Source: Oscillospiraceae bacterium (GTDB lineage Bacteria; Bacillota; Clostridia; Oscillospirales; Ruminococcaceae). Taken from it: a stretch of 5,414 nucleotides of DNA. Positions 1 through 5,414 of this stretch are shown here, piece by piece (the stretch's first letter is position 1; the number at the start of each line of letters is the position of its first letter). The notes under the pieces are model-generated. The model was not told where the DNA came from and made no database searches. It saw nothing but the letters and a program-made list of their open reading frames with translations. Location of the stretch: the NCBI GenBank assembly GCA_016297675.1, contig JAEDGE010000125.1:1-5414 (forward strand). The letters are read 5' to 3'. The position numbers and the translations under genes were made by a program.

Positions 1-59
1 CTGCACCCCTCCGCCAAGCTGAGCCAGCTTGACCGCAGTTCGCCGTTCGGCGGATCAAA
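1..59. repeat. GC-rich, palindrome-dense segment at the window edge (possible intergenic repeat or structured RNA end)
   Basis: This stretch lies beyond the rimI stop codon and is about 65% GC, visibly richer than the rest of the window. It holds several overlapping inverted repeats. AAGCTG (16-21) and CAGCTT (25-30) form a perfect 6-bp stem with a 3-base loop. CGCCG (41-45) and CGGCG (48-52) form a perfect 5-bp stem around TT. TTGACCGC (29-36) can pair with GCGGATCAA (50-58) with one bulged A. TCCGCC (10-15) can pair with GGCGGA (49-54). No T-run follows any stem on either strand, so a simple intrinsic terminator is not supported. A REP-like intergenic repeat or part of a structured RNA fits better, but the element is cut by the window edge and I do not recognise its family. 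Confidence 0.45.
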
Positions 60-72
60 CTTGTCATCTAAT

Positions 73-546
73 TTACAGTGCTGCAACGTTGGATGTTTTT
101 TCAACAGGAACGCCTTGTCTTGTCATCAGCACTGCCCCCTCAGCCGGATTCGTATAGTATCGTTTCCGGAAACCGACCTGCTCATACCCCAGCTTCTGAT
201 ACAAGGCAATTGCTGCTTCGTTGTGTTCCCGCACCTCTAAGATAAAATTGCTGTCTGAAAACGCTGCATGTGCCGTTTGCAACAGCTGTTCTGCAATGCT
301 CTGCCGCCGATAAGCCGGCAACACAGCAATGTCATCCACACTTTGTTCTTCCCCCAGCCGCTGCAAAACCAGATATCCTACTAACATATCATCCATCATC
401 GCCGCCCACATCTGTGTATCAGCCTGTGCAAATGCCGCCTCAAATACGGTGAGCGACCACGGGTCGGGAAAGGAACACGCTGCAATTTGTGCCACTTCCG
501 CCAGCTGTTCCGCTTTCAGCGGCAGAATCTCAGCCTTTTGCATCAT
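73..546 (-). CDS. rimI: RimI-type ribosomal protein S18-alanine N-acetyltransferase (GNAT family)
   Basis: A 157-residue cytoplasmic GNAT enzyme. RimI transfers acetyl from acetyl-CoA to the N-terminal alanine of ribosomal protein S18, and some homologues act on other proteins. The typical RimI landmarks are visible: PWS at 29-31 in the N-terminal substrate loop, a core strand DDIAVLP at 71-77, LEVREHN at 103-109 and ALYQKLGY at 114-121. By family alignment E104 and Y116 match the catalytic glutamate and tyrosine of enterobacterial RimI. YY followed by the AVLM strand near 138-141 closes the domain. The acetyl-CoA pyrophosphate loop reads RRQSIA (80-85) where RRxGIG is usual, so both glycines are replaced. 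The start is a double ATG at 546 and 543. The first ATG has the better spacing to an AAGGGG site (562-557). The gene begins inside the 3' end of polA (17-bp overlap), which implies co-transcription and translational coupling. The family assignment is firm; S18 as the substrate is inferred. Confidence 0.9.
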   Translation of the reverse strand: MMQKAEILPLKAEQLAEVAQIAACSFPDPWSLTVFEAAFAQADTQMWAAMMDDMLVGYLVLQRLGEEQSVDDIAVLPAYRRQSIAEQLLQTAHAAFSDSNFILEVREHNEAAIALYQKLGYEQVGFRKRYYTNPAEGAVLMTRQGVPVEKTSNVAAL

Positions 547-3088
547 ACCAGCTCTTCCCCTTCTTGACCTCTACCGTCAACGGCACGGCAAACTGCACCA
601 CATGTTCCATCTCTTCTTTCAAAATCATCGCTGCGGTATCTGCCAGTGCCTCTGGCACTTCTACAATCAATTCATCGTGTACCTGCAAAATCAGCTTTGC
701 CTCCGGACATTCCGCCTGCAACCGATCAGAAACCCGAATCATTGCAATTTTAATAATATCTGCCGCTGTCCCCTGAATCGGCGTATTCATGGCAATCCGC
801 TTGCCGGATGCCTGTATCATTTTGTTGGACTGCCGCAGCTCCGGCACAGGTCGCCGCCGCTTAAAATATGTGCTGACATAGCCGCGTTCCTTTGCCTCTT
901 CTACCGTTTTCTCCATAAATTCTGCCACACGGGGATAGCGTGCCAGATAGTTTTTGATATACTGGTCTGCCTGTGCAACCGAAACATGAATATCCTTTGA
1001 CAGTGAAAATGCCCCCATCCCGTAGAGAATGCCAAAATTGACTGCCTTTGCAGCACTCCGCATGGAATCTGTCACCATCTCCGGCGGCATTCCGAACACC
1101 TGTGCAGCCGTCGCAGTGTGAATATCCGCACCGTTTAAAAATGCCTCCTGCATGGCAGTGTCCCCGCAGAGATTTGCCAGAATTCGCAGTTCAATTTGGC
1201 TGTAATCCGCATCCAGCAGGACATTCCCCTCTCCAGCAATAAAGAACTTCCGCATATTGCTGCCCAGTTCTGTCCGGACAGGAATATTCTGCATATTCGG
1301 TTCCACAGAAGAAATCCGTCCAGTTCTGGTTTCTGTTTGCTTAAAGAATGTGTGAATTCTGCCATCTGCTGCAATCGTTTTCTGTAACCCATCAATGTAT
1401 GTCGACTTCAGCTTAGACACCTGCCGCCACTTCAGCACATTGTCCACAATGGGATACTGATCCCGCAGGGATTCCAAAATTTCCGCATTGGTAGAATAGC
1501 CGGTTTTCGTCTTCTTGCCATGCGGCAGCTTCTGTTCGCCAAAGAGAACCTCCCCGAGCTGCTTCGGAGAACCAATCTTAAACGGATGTCCTGCCGCATC
1601 ATAGACCATCTGCTGCAATTCTTCCATCTGCTCCGTAAGATACACACCAAAGCGCTTCAAACCAGCTGCATCTACCAGTACACCACTTTCCTCCATTGTT
1701 GCCAGTACACGAGTCAGCTGTAGTTCCATCTGATACAGCTCTTCCATGTCCTGTGCTGCAATATCTTGTTCCATGGCATCAAAAAGTGCCGGAAGAGCCA
1801 GCAACGATGCCAGAGATTCCAATGCGGTATCATACAAAATATGATAGGATACGCTCAGTCTTGCGACAGTATATTCCGAAGATGCCGGATTCAACAGATA
1901 GGCAGCAATTTCGCCATCGGAACGTAGCTGTTCCAGCATTCCACCATGCTGTATCATGTAGCGGTAGTGCAACTTTGCAGAGAAGGTTCGCTTTGGAACC
2001 GCACTGCCCAAAAACTGCTGTATCAGAGCTTCATCTGTGGTTTCATAGACTGTGTTTTCCTGCAATACTTGTAAACACAGTTGTTCCAAGTCCAATTGAT
2101 AACAGAGCGGCTGCAAATCTATCTGCTGCTGCCACTGCTGTAAGATTTCTTCCGTCAGCGTATTTCGTTCTATCTGAATGGACGGCGTAATCTTGCAAAC
2201 AGTCTGCTCGGCTGCAACCGTCTCGCTGGTTGCCTCCAGATGCAGTTTGTCCAGCAGCTTGACCATTTCCAATTCCATCAGCAAATCCCGCACTTCCTGT
2301 GCCCGAATGGGCTTTGGCAGATACATTTGTAGTTCTGTGGAAATGGGGGCATCTTTTACAATGGTTGCCAGCCATTTGCTTTCCAAAGCGTTTTCTTTTC
2401 CAGAAATGAGCTTTTGTACTGCCATTTTGCTGATATTCAGCTGGTCAATATGGGCATAGACTTCCTCCACCGTTCCCCAGCTACGAATCAAGGTAGAAGC
2501 AGTTTTCGGTCCAATCCCCACAACACCCGTAATATTGTCAGAGCTATCACCCATAAATGCTTTCAGATCGACCATGGAAGCCGGATAAAATCCATATTCC
2601 TCCCGAAACCGCTGTACCGTATAGTCAATATCCTCTCGATTGGTGACCAACCGCACATGTACCTTGTCGGTAATCAGCTGTAAGGTATCCCGATCGCCGC
2701 TGAGAATCACACATTCTCCGCCCTGCTGCTCCACGGCAACCGAAAGCGTTCCTAATATATCATCTGCCTCATAGCCGGCACACTCCACAATTTGTACGCC
2801 CAGCAAGGTCAGCAGCTTTTTGATATACGGCATCTGCATTGCCAGTTCTTCCGGCATTCCTTTGCGGTTTGCCTTATAGGAAGAAACTTTCTGATGTCGG
2901 AATGTTGGCGTATGCATATCAAAGGCAACCGCAATGGCATCCGGCTGTAAATCTGTCACATGCTTTAAATAAATATTCATAAATCCAAAAATTGCGTTGG
3001 TATAGATTCCCTTATGATTGGAAAGCAACCGAATCCCATAATAGGCACGGTTCATAATACTATTTCCGTCAATAGCTAATAATCGCAT
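530..3088 (-). CDS. polA: DNA polymerase I (5' nuclease + inactive proofreading domain + family A polymerase)
   Basis: An 852-residue cytoplasmic enzyme for RNA-primer removal, Okazaki-fragment maturation and repair synthesis. Residues 1 to about 285 form the 5'-3' flap nuclease: D7 in DGNS, D57 in VAFD, YKANRK (71-76), EADD (107-110), SGDRD (130-134), GDSSDN (180-185) and a helix-hairpin-helix GVVGIGPKTA (188-197). Residues about 300-450 sit where the 3'-5' exonuclease folds, but the DxE metal motif and the YxxxD motif are missing; only D391 in DGEIAAYLLN resembles a conserved acidic site. Proofreading is therefore probably absent, as in Taq and Bacillus enzymes. Residues 450-852 are the polymerase: TGRISS (589-594), motif A DYSQIE with D628, motif B with R677, K681, F685 and Y689, and motif C HDE (804-806). 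All catalytic residues are present, and the length is normal for a Gram-positive Pol I. The ATG has GGAGG five bases upstream (3098-3094), and the conserved MRLLAIDGN opening supports this start. It diverges from dusB and overlaps rimI downstream. Confidence 0.98.
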   Translation of the reverse strand: MRLLAIDGNSIMNRAYYGIRLLSNHKGIYTNAIFGFMNIYLKHVTDLQPDAIAVAFDMHTPTFRHQKVSSYKANRKGMPEELAMQMPYIKKLLTLLGVQIVECAGYEADDILGTLSVAVEQQGGECVILSGDRDTLQLITDKVHVRLVTNREDIDYTVQRFREEYGFYPASMVDLKAFMGDSSDNITGVVGIGPKTASTLIRSWGTVEEVYAHIDQLNISKMAVQKLISGKENALESKWLATIVKDAPISTELQMYLPKPIRAQEVRDLLMELEMVKLLDKLHLEATSETVAAEQTVCKITPSIQIERNTLTEEILQQWQQQIDLQPLCYQLDLEQLCLQVLQENTVYETTDEALIQQFLGSAVPKRTFSAKLHYRYMIQHGGMLEQLRSDGEIAAYLLNPASSEYTVARLSVSYHILYDTALESLASLLALPALFDAMEQDIAAQDMEELYQMELQLTRVLATMEESGVLVDAAGLKRFGVYLTEQMEELQQMVYDAAGHPFKIGSPKQLGEVLFGEQKLPHGKKTKTGYSTNAEILESLRDQYPIVDNVLKWRQVSKLKSTYIDGLQKTIAADGRIHTFFKQTETRTGRISSVEPNMQNIPVRTELGSNMRKFFIAGEGNVLLDADYSQIELRILANLCGDTAMQEAFLNGADIHTATAAQVFGMPPEMVTDSMRSAAKAVNFGILYGMGAFSLSKDIHVSVAQADQYIKNYLARYPRVAEFMEKTVEEAKERGYVSTYFKRRRPVPELRQSNKMIQASGKRIAMNTPIQGTAADIIKIAMIRVSDRLQAECPEAKLILQVHDELIVEVPEALADTAAMILKEEMEHVVQFAVPLTVEVKKGKSWYDAKG

Positions 3089-3104
3089 AATTTCCTCCCA
3101 ATAC

Positions 3105-3124
3105 CGTCCAAATAAAAATGGACG
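3105..3124 (-). promoter_or_regulatory. Inverted repeat in the polA leader, just upstream of its ribosome-binding site
   Basis: CGTCCA (3105-3110) and TGGACG (3119-3124) are perfect 6-bp reverse complements around an 8-base A-rich spacer. Read as polA mRNA, the stem-loop ends 6 bases before the GGAGG site (3098-3094). It could affect ribosome loading or protect the 5' end, or the DNA could be an operator. No long T-run follows on either strand, so it is unlikely to be a terminator. The structure is visible; any regulatory role is inferred. Confidence 0.4.
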
Positions 3125-3170
3125 TTTTCGATGACCATTTGCCGCACCGAAATCGGGCAGCGTTTCCCTG

Positions 3171-3176
3171 TATAAT
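3171..3176 (+). promoter_or_regulatory. Candidate -10 box toward dusB (upstream option)
   Basis: A perfect TATAAT on the plus strand. No recognisable -35 lies at 16-18 bp; the nearest TTG-type hexamer, TTGCCG at 3139-3144, is 26 bp away, which is too far. Use of this box would give a dusB leader of nearly 190 bases. It lies next to the candidate polA -10 on the other strand, so the two promoters might compete for polymerase. Confidence 0.25.
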
Positions 3177-3179
3177 TTC

Positions 3180-3188
3180 AGTATAACA
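3180..3188 (-). promoter_or_regulatory. Candidate extended -10 promoter for polA
   Basis: On the minus strand these bases read TGTTATACT, a TGn extension followed by TATACT (5 of 6 match to TATAAT). No good -35 hexamer lies 16-18 bp upstream, which is tolerated for extended -10 promoters. A run of nine T on this strand lies just upstream and could act like an AT-rich upstream element. Transcription would start near 3173 and give a polA leader of about 85 bases carrying the 3105-3124 hairpin. This is a prediction from motif match only. Confidence 0.4.
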
Positions 3189-3226
3189 CGGTTCGCAAAA
3201 AAAAACTATACAAATTTCAAAATCTA

Positions 3227-3235
3227 TGGTAAAAT
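3227..3235 (+). promoter_or_regulatory. Candidate extended -10 promoter for the dusB operon
   Basis: The bases read TGGTAAAAT: TG, one base, then TAAAAT (5 of 6 to TATAAT). The upstream flank is strongly AT-rich, including the A9 tract, but no clear -35 is present. A start near 3242 would leave a leader of about 128 bases before dusB. I rate it slightly above the 3171 box because of the TGn extension. Confidence 0.35.
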
Positions 3236-3370
3236 TAAATTGCATATTTCATTGCCGAACCCTGTTTGCCTCATGGAAATCCATTTCTATGTTGCTTAGG
3301 GAAAACTTGTCCAAACCATTTCTGGTCAGTACATTCTCCATCCCATCAAAAGAAAGGAATTCATTGATCT

Positions 3371-4357
3371 ATGCCTACTGAATTTTCCATTGGCAGTCTC
3401 ACACTGCCCCGCACGGCTGGACTGGCTCCCATGGCAGGCGTTGCCGACCGTGCCTACCGCATTCTCTGCAAAGAACATCATGCATCCCTGCTGGTCAGCG
3501 AAATGATTTCGGCAAAAGGGCTTTGCTACGGCGACCCGAAAACAGCACAATTCTGTACCATCACAGACGCAGAACGCCCGATGGGCTTGCAGCTATTCGG
3601 CAGCGAACCGGAATTTATGGCAAAAGCGGTACAAATTGTCCTGCCCTACCAGCCGGATTGGATTGACATCAATATGGGCTGTCCGGTACACAAAGTGATT
3701 GCAACAGGTGCCGGTTCTGCCCTCATGCAAAAACCGGATCTTGCTGCTGATATCGTAAGGGCTGCGGTGTCGGTTTCCCCTGTCCCAATCACAGTAAAAT
3801 TCCGTGCTGGCTGGGACGAAAGCAACCGCAATGCAGTTACTTTTGCCCGAAAGATGGAGCAAGCCGGTGCGGCAGCCGTTGCCGTTCACGGCAGAACGAA
3901 AACGCAGCTCTATGCTGGGAAAGCTGACTGGGACATCATCCGGCAAGTCAAACAGACCGTTTCCATTCCAGTCATCGGAAACGGCGATGTTACAAACGCA
4001 GAAAGCTGTTTCCAGATGTATGAGCAAACTGGATGTGACCTTGTCATGGTGGGACGGGGCAGCTATGGCAATCCGTTTGTATTTTCCGAAATCGCAGCTG
4101 CCATGGCAGGGAAACCATACCAACCACCAACACTGGCAGAAAAAATGGATACCATGCTGTATCACATCCGGCTGATTCTGAAGCTGGCAGATGGCAAACC
4201 GCCGGAACTTGCCATTCGGGAAGCACGGAAACATGCAGCTTGGTATATCAGCGGTCTGCATGGAGCAGCAGCTTTTCGAGCAAGATGCTATCAGCTGCAA
4301 TCCTATGCAGAAGCGGAACAACTTGCAGCAGACGTAAAGGAGGCGAATCCATCTTGA
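3371..4357 (+). CDS. dusB: tRNA-dihydrouridine synthase, DusB family
   Basis: A 328-residue FMN- and NADPH-dependent cytoplasmic enzyme that reduces specific uridines in the tRNA D-loop or nearby positions to dihydrouridine. The N-terminal TIM barrel (about 1-245) shows APMAGVADRAYR (19-30), QLFGSEPE (74-81) and DINMGCP (99-105). C104 is the expected proton donor. GSALM (115-119), KFRAGWD (143-149), HGRTKTQLY (173-181), GNGD (203-206) and GRG (228-230) form FMN and phosphate contacts. The C-terminal helical domain carries REARKHAAWYISGL (283-296), typical for tRNA binding. The length is normal for DusB, with no missing key residue. An in-frame TGA at 3365-3367 directly before the ATG rules out a longer product. 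The AAAGGA site (3353-3358) is 12 bases away, rather long. It is the first gene of a probable three-gene operon and overlaps the Smr gene by 4 bp. The subfamily assignment is confident; the exact uridine modified is not shown by the sequence. Confidence 0.95.
   Translation: MPTEFSIGSLTLPRTAGLAPMAGVADRAYRILCKEHHASLLVSEMISAKGLCYGDPKTAQFCTITDAERPMGLQLFGSEPEFMAKAVQIVLPYQPDWIDINMGCPVHKVIATGAGSALMQKPDLAADIVRAAVSVSPVPITVKFRAGWDESNRNAVTFARKMEQAGAAAVAVHGRTKTQLYAGKADWDIIRQVKQTVSIPVIGNGDVTNAESCFQMYEQTGCDLVMVGRGSYGNPFVFSEIAAAMAGKPYQPPTLAEKMDTMLYHIRLILKLADGKPPELAIREARKHAAWYISGLHGAAAFRARCYQLQSYAEAEQLAADVKEANPS
4336..4343 (+). promoter_or_regulatory. Strong Shine-Dalgarno site that fixes the TTG start of the Smr gene
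   Basis: AAAGGAGG lies within the 3' end of dusB, 10 bases before TTG at 4354. It is the strongest ribosome-binding site in the window, and no ATG or GTG in the same frame lies at a usable distance. It therefore argues for the TTG rather than the upstream in-frame ATG at 4240, which would lie deep within dusB. Confidence 0.8.
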
Positions 4358-4629
4358 AGCAACAAAAACCAACAAAATCACTGACAGCCTATCGTCCCAG
4401 CCATGTAATTACGGTAGACCTACACGGTCTGACCGTTGCAGAAGCACGAGCAAAACTGCGGCAGGTGCTGCAACACTGTCCAGCATCTGTGACAGAAATT
4501 GAAGTCATCCACGGTTTTCACAGCGGACAAGCTCTGCAAAAGCTGGTACGGAAAGACTTTCAGCACGCTCGCATTGCCTCTCGCAGTTTTGGACTGCAAG
4601 GTGGTATCACCAATTATATCTTAAAGTGA
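4354..4629 (+). CDS. Small single-domain Smr (MutS2 C-terminal-like) protein, TTG start
   Basis: A 91-residue protein that is essentially one Smr domain, the fold found at the C-terminus of MutS2 and in free-standing proteins. Smr domains bind structured nucleic acid, and several are nicking or RNA endonucleases. After a basic N-terminus (K and Q rich, 2-8), the first motif is VDLHGLTVAEA (21-31), the classic LDLHG. The second reads IHGFHSG (52-58), where many Smr proteins have HGxGxG, so the central glycine is replaced by histidine. The basic helix KLVRKDF (63-69) and the end strand GGITNYIL (83-90) complete the fold. The TTG start is chosen from the AAAGGAGG site and from the loss of homology upstream. 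TTGA at 4354-4357 combines this start with the dusB stop, so translation is probably coupled. The family is clear; the substrate and whether it cuts are unknown. Confidence 0.92.
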   Translation: MKQQKPTKSLTAYRPSHVITVDLHGLTVAEARAKLRQVLQHCPASVTEIEVIHGFHSGQALQKLVRKDFQHARIASRSFGLQGGITNYILK

Positions 4630-4638
4630 GGGAATTCC

Positions 4639-5412
4639 ATGCACATTCGCACCTGTTGTTATTTTCTTCTGCTTATCCTCGAAGCCGGACTGTTTCTGGT
4701 ATTTCTGGCACCTGTTTTTCTGCATATTTTCAATATTGGAAATCTGTTTGGCATGGCAGTTTCGGTCTGCTGTTTTCTGGCAACCCTGTTTCATCAACCA
4801 CTGTTCCGTCTGCTGCAAACGCTCTGGCAGGGAATCGGCGGAAAAATCCTGCTCAGTGTGCTGGCTCTGCTGTTGGCAGCTGGCATTGGTTTCGCGGGAT
4901 TTTGTTCTGTCCGCATGGCACAATATTATCAGAATCCACCCAAAACACCCTGTACTGTTGTCGTATTGGGCTGCAAGGTCAGGGGAACCATTCCCAGTTT
5001 GATGCTGCAACGACGGCTGGAAGCTGCCAGTGCGTATTTACAGGCAAATCCAGAAGTTCTGTGCATTGTTTCCGGTGGAAAAGGGGCTGGAGAGGACATC
5101 TCCGAAGCACAAGCCATGCAGACCTACTTACTGGCGAAGGGCATTCCAGCAGAACGGATTCTATTGGAAGACCGCTCCACCGACACACAGGAAAATTTGC
5201 AATTCAGCAAGGCAATTCTGAACGAAAAAGGGTTGCCCAACCGGATTACAATTATAACAGACGGATTCCACCAGTACCGGGCACATCGAATGGCAGAAGA
5301 GATGGGATTGGAAAGCTGGTCAGTGAGTGGCAAGACGAGACGCATTTTAATTCCAACTTACTGGGTACGGGAATGGATGGCATTGCTGGAACAGTTTTTA
5401 GGGCTGTCTTAA
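4639..5412 (+). CDS. Membrane-anchored YdcF/ElyC/SanA-family (DUF218) protein
   Basis: A 257-residue protein with three N-terminal hydrophobic segments (about 5-31, 36-52 and 68-90) followed by a DUF218 domain (about 104-245). The domain shows VVVLGCKV (107-114), MLQRRLEAA (122-130), IVSGGKGAGEDISEAQAM (143-160), GIP then RILLEDRSTDTQENL (173-187) and TDGFHQYRAHRMA (207-219), all typical of the family. Positive charges at R4, R57 and K69 suggest an inside N-terminus and inside loop, placing the DUF218 domain outside the cytoplasm. SanA and ElyC relatives are linked to envelope integrity and peptidoglycan-precursor metabolism, but the chemistry is not settled, so function here remains open. 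The ATG follows a GAGGG site (4628-4632) with 6-base spacing. It starts 9 bp after the Smr stop, which makes it the third gene of the dusB operon. The stop codon lies 2 bp from the window end, so no terminator can be seen. Confidence 0.9.
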   Translation: MHIRTCCYFLLLILEAGLFLVFLAPVFLHIFNIGNLFGMAVSVCCFLATLFHQPLFRLLQTLWQGIGGKILLSVLALLLAAGIGFAGFCSVRMAQYYQNPPKTPCTVVVLGCKVRGTIPSLMLQRRLEAASAYLQANPEVLCIVSGGKGAGEDISEAQAMQTYLLAKGIPAERILLEDRSTDTQENLQFSKAILNEKGLPNRITIITDGFHQYRAHRMAEEMGLESWSVSGKTRRILIPTYWVREWMALLEQFLGLS

Positions 5413-5414
5413 CA

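Larger units (their letters stand above)
3089..3370. other. Divergent intergenic region between polA and dusB
   Basis: This gap of about 280 bp separates two units transcribed away from each other, so it should hold both promoters. It is AT-rich, with a run of nine A (3197-3205). It contains candidate -10 elements on both strands, an inverted repeat next to the polA ribosome-binding site, and GTATAA repeated 11 bp apart (3170-3175 and 3181-3186), about one helical turn. I see no convincing protein-coding ORF, tRNA or recognised riboswitch. The part from 3240 to 3350 shows nothing I can name; it would be the dusB 5' leader if transcription starts at either upstream candidate. Confidence 0.7.

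Noticed and set aside
10..59. Intrinsic terminator for the polA-rimI unit
   Set aside because: Good stems are present, but no T-run follows them on the minus strand within the visible sequence. The true terminator may lie outside the window.
1..67. A minus-strand reading frame starting with ATG at 67 and open to the window edge (begins MTSLIRRTA)
   Set aside because: It has no good ribosome-binding site, does not resemble TsaD or another expected rimI neighbour, and coincides with the dense inverted repeats. The open frame of 22 codons is short enough to arise by chance.
329..1000. A long plus-strand open frame (223 codons) across rimI and the end of polA
   Set aside because: It is antisense to two well-supported genes, rich in Cys, His and Ser as shadow frames are, has no family motif and no ribosome-binding site.
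3119..3128. Plus-strand rho-independent terminator formed by the 3105-3124 stem and the following TTTT
   Set aside because: The stem has 6 bp with an A-rich 8-base loop and only four T; no plus-strand gene ends here, since the upstream gene is polA on the other strand.
3273..3299. An 8-codon leader ORF (MEIHFYVA) upstream of dusB
   Set aside because: It has no Shine-Dalgarno sequence, no runs of one amino acid suggesting attenuation, and no terminator structure after it.
4240..4353. N-terminal extension of the Smr protein to the in-frame ATG at 4240
   Set aside because: It would overlap dusB by 118 bp, has no ribosome-binding site, and encodes a low-complexity Ser/Cys/Arg stretch. The TTG at 4354 has a near-perfect AAAGGAGG site.
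3593..4381. A long minus-strand open frame (262 codons) opposite dusB
   Set aside because: It is antisense to a complete Dus enzyme with all catalytic motifs; its composition is atypical and no domain is recognisable.
1..5414. CRISPR array, insertion sequence, prophage or toxin-antitoxin system
   Set aside because: No regularly spaced repeats, transposase, integrase or toxin motifs are present; all coding space is filled by five housekeeping-type genes.

Overview
This window looks like ordinary chromosomal housekeeping DNA from a bacterium, most likely a mid-GC Clostridia member of the Bacillota (an Oscillospiraceae/Ruminococcus-like organism is my best guess). That inference rests on the style of the DNA polymerase I (a complete 5' nuclease with a degenerate proofreading domain), strong purine-rich Shine-Dalgarno sites, a TTG start, and the short clostridial-type Smr protein. 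The genus cannot be fixed from the sequence alone.

Layout: two transcription units diverge from an AT-rich intergenic region of about 280 bp (3089-3370). On the minus strand, reading leftward, are polA (530-3088, DNA polymerase I) and rimI (73-546, ribosomal-protein-S18-type alanine N-acetyltransferase). Their coding regions overlap by 17 bp. Beyond rimI, the leftmost 60 bp are clearly GC-richer and packed with inverted repeats. On the plus strand, reading rightward, are a DusB-family tRNA-dihydrouridine synthase (3371-4357), a 91-residue single-domain Smr protein (4354-4629, TTG start overlapping the dus stop), and a membrane-anchored YdcF/DUF218 protein (4639-5412). These three are packed so tightly (4-bp overlap, then a 9-bp gap) that a single mRNA is very likely.

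How the genes relate: polA handles Okazaki-fragment maturation and repair synthesis, rimI modifies a ribosomal protein, dusB modifies tRNA, the Smr protein belongs to a nucleic-acid-binding/nuclease family, and the YdcF-like protein probably acts at the cell envelope. They share growth-linked functions rather than one pathway.

I found no mobile element, CRISPR array, tRNA or rRNA, and no convincing new system. The items most worth a second look are the palindrome-dense left edge, the altered acetyl-CoA-loop motif of RimI, the Smr protein with a non-canonical HGFHSG motif, and the divergent promoter region with a hairpin directly in front of the polA ribosome-binding site.
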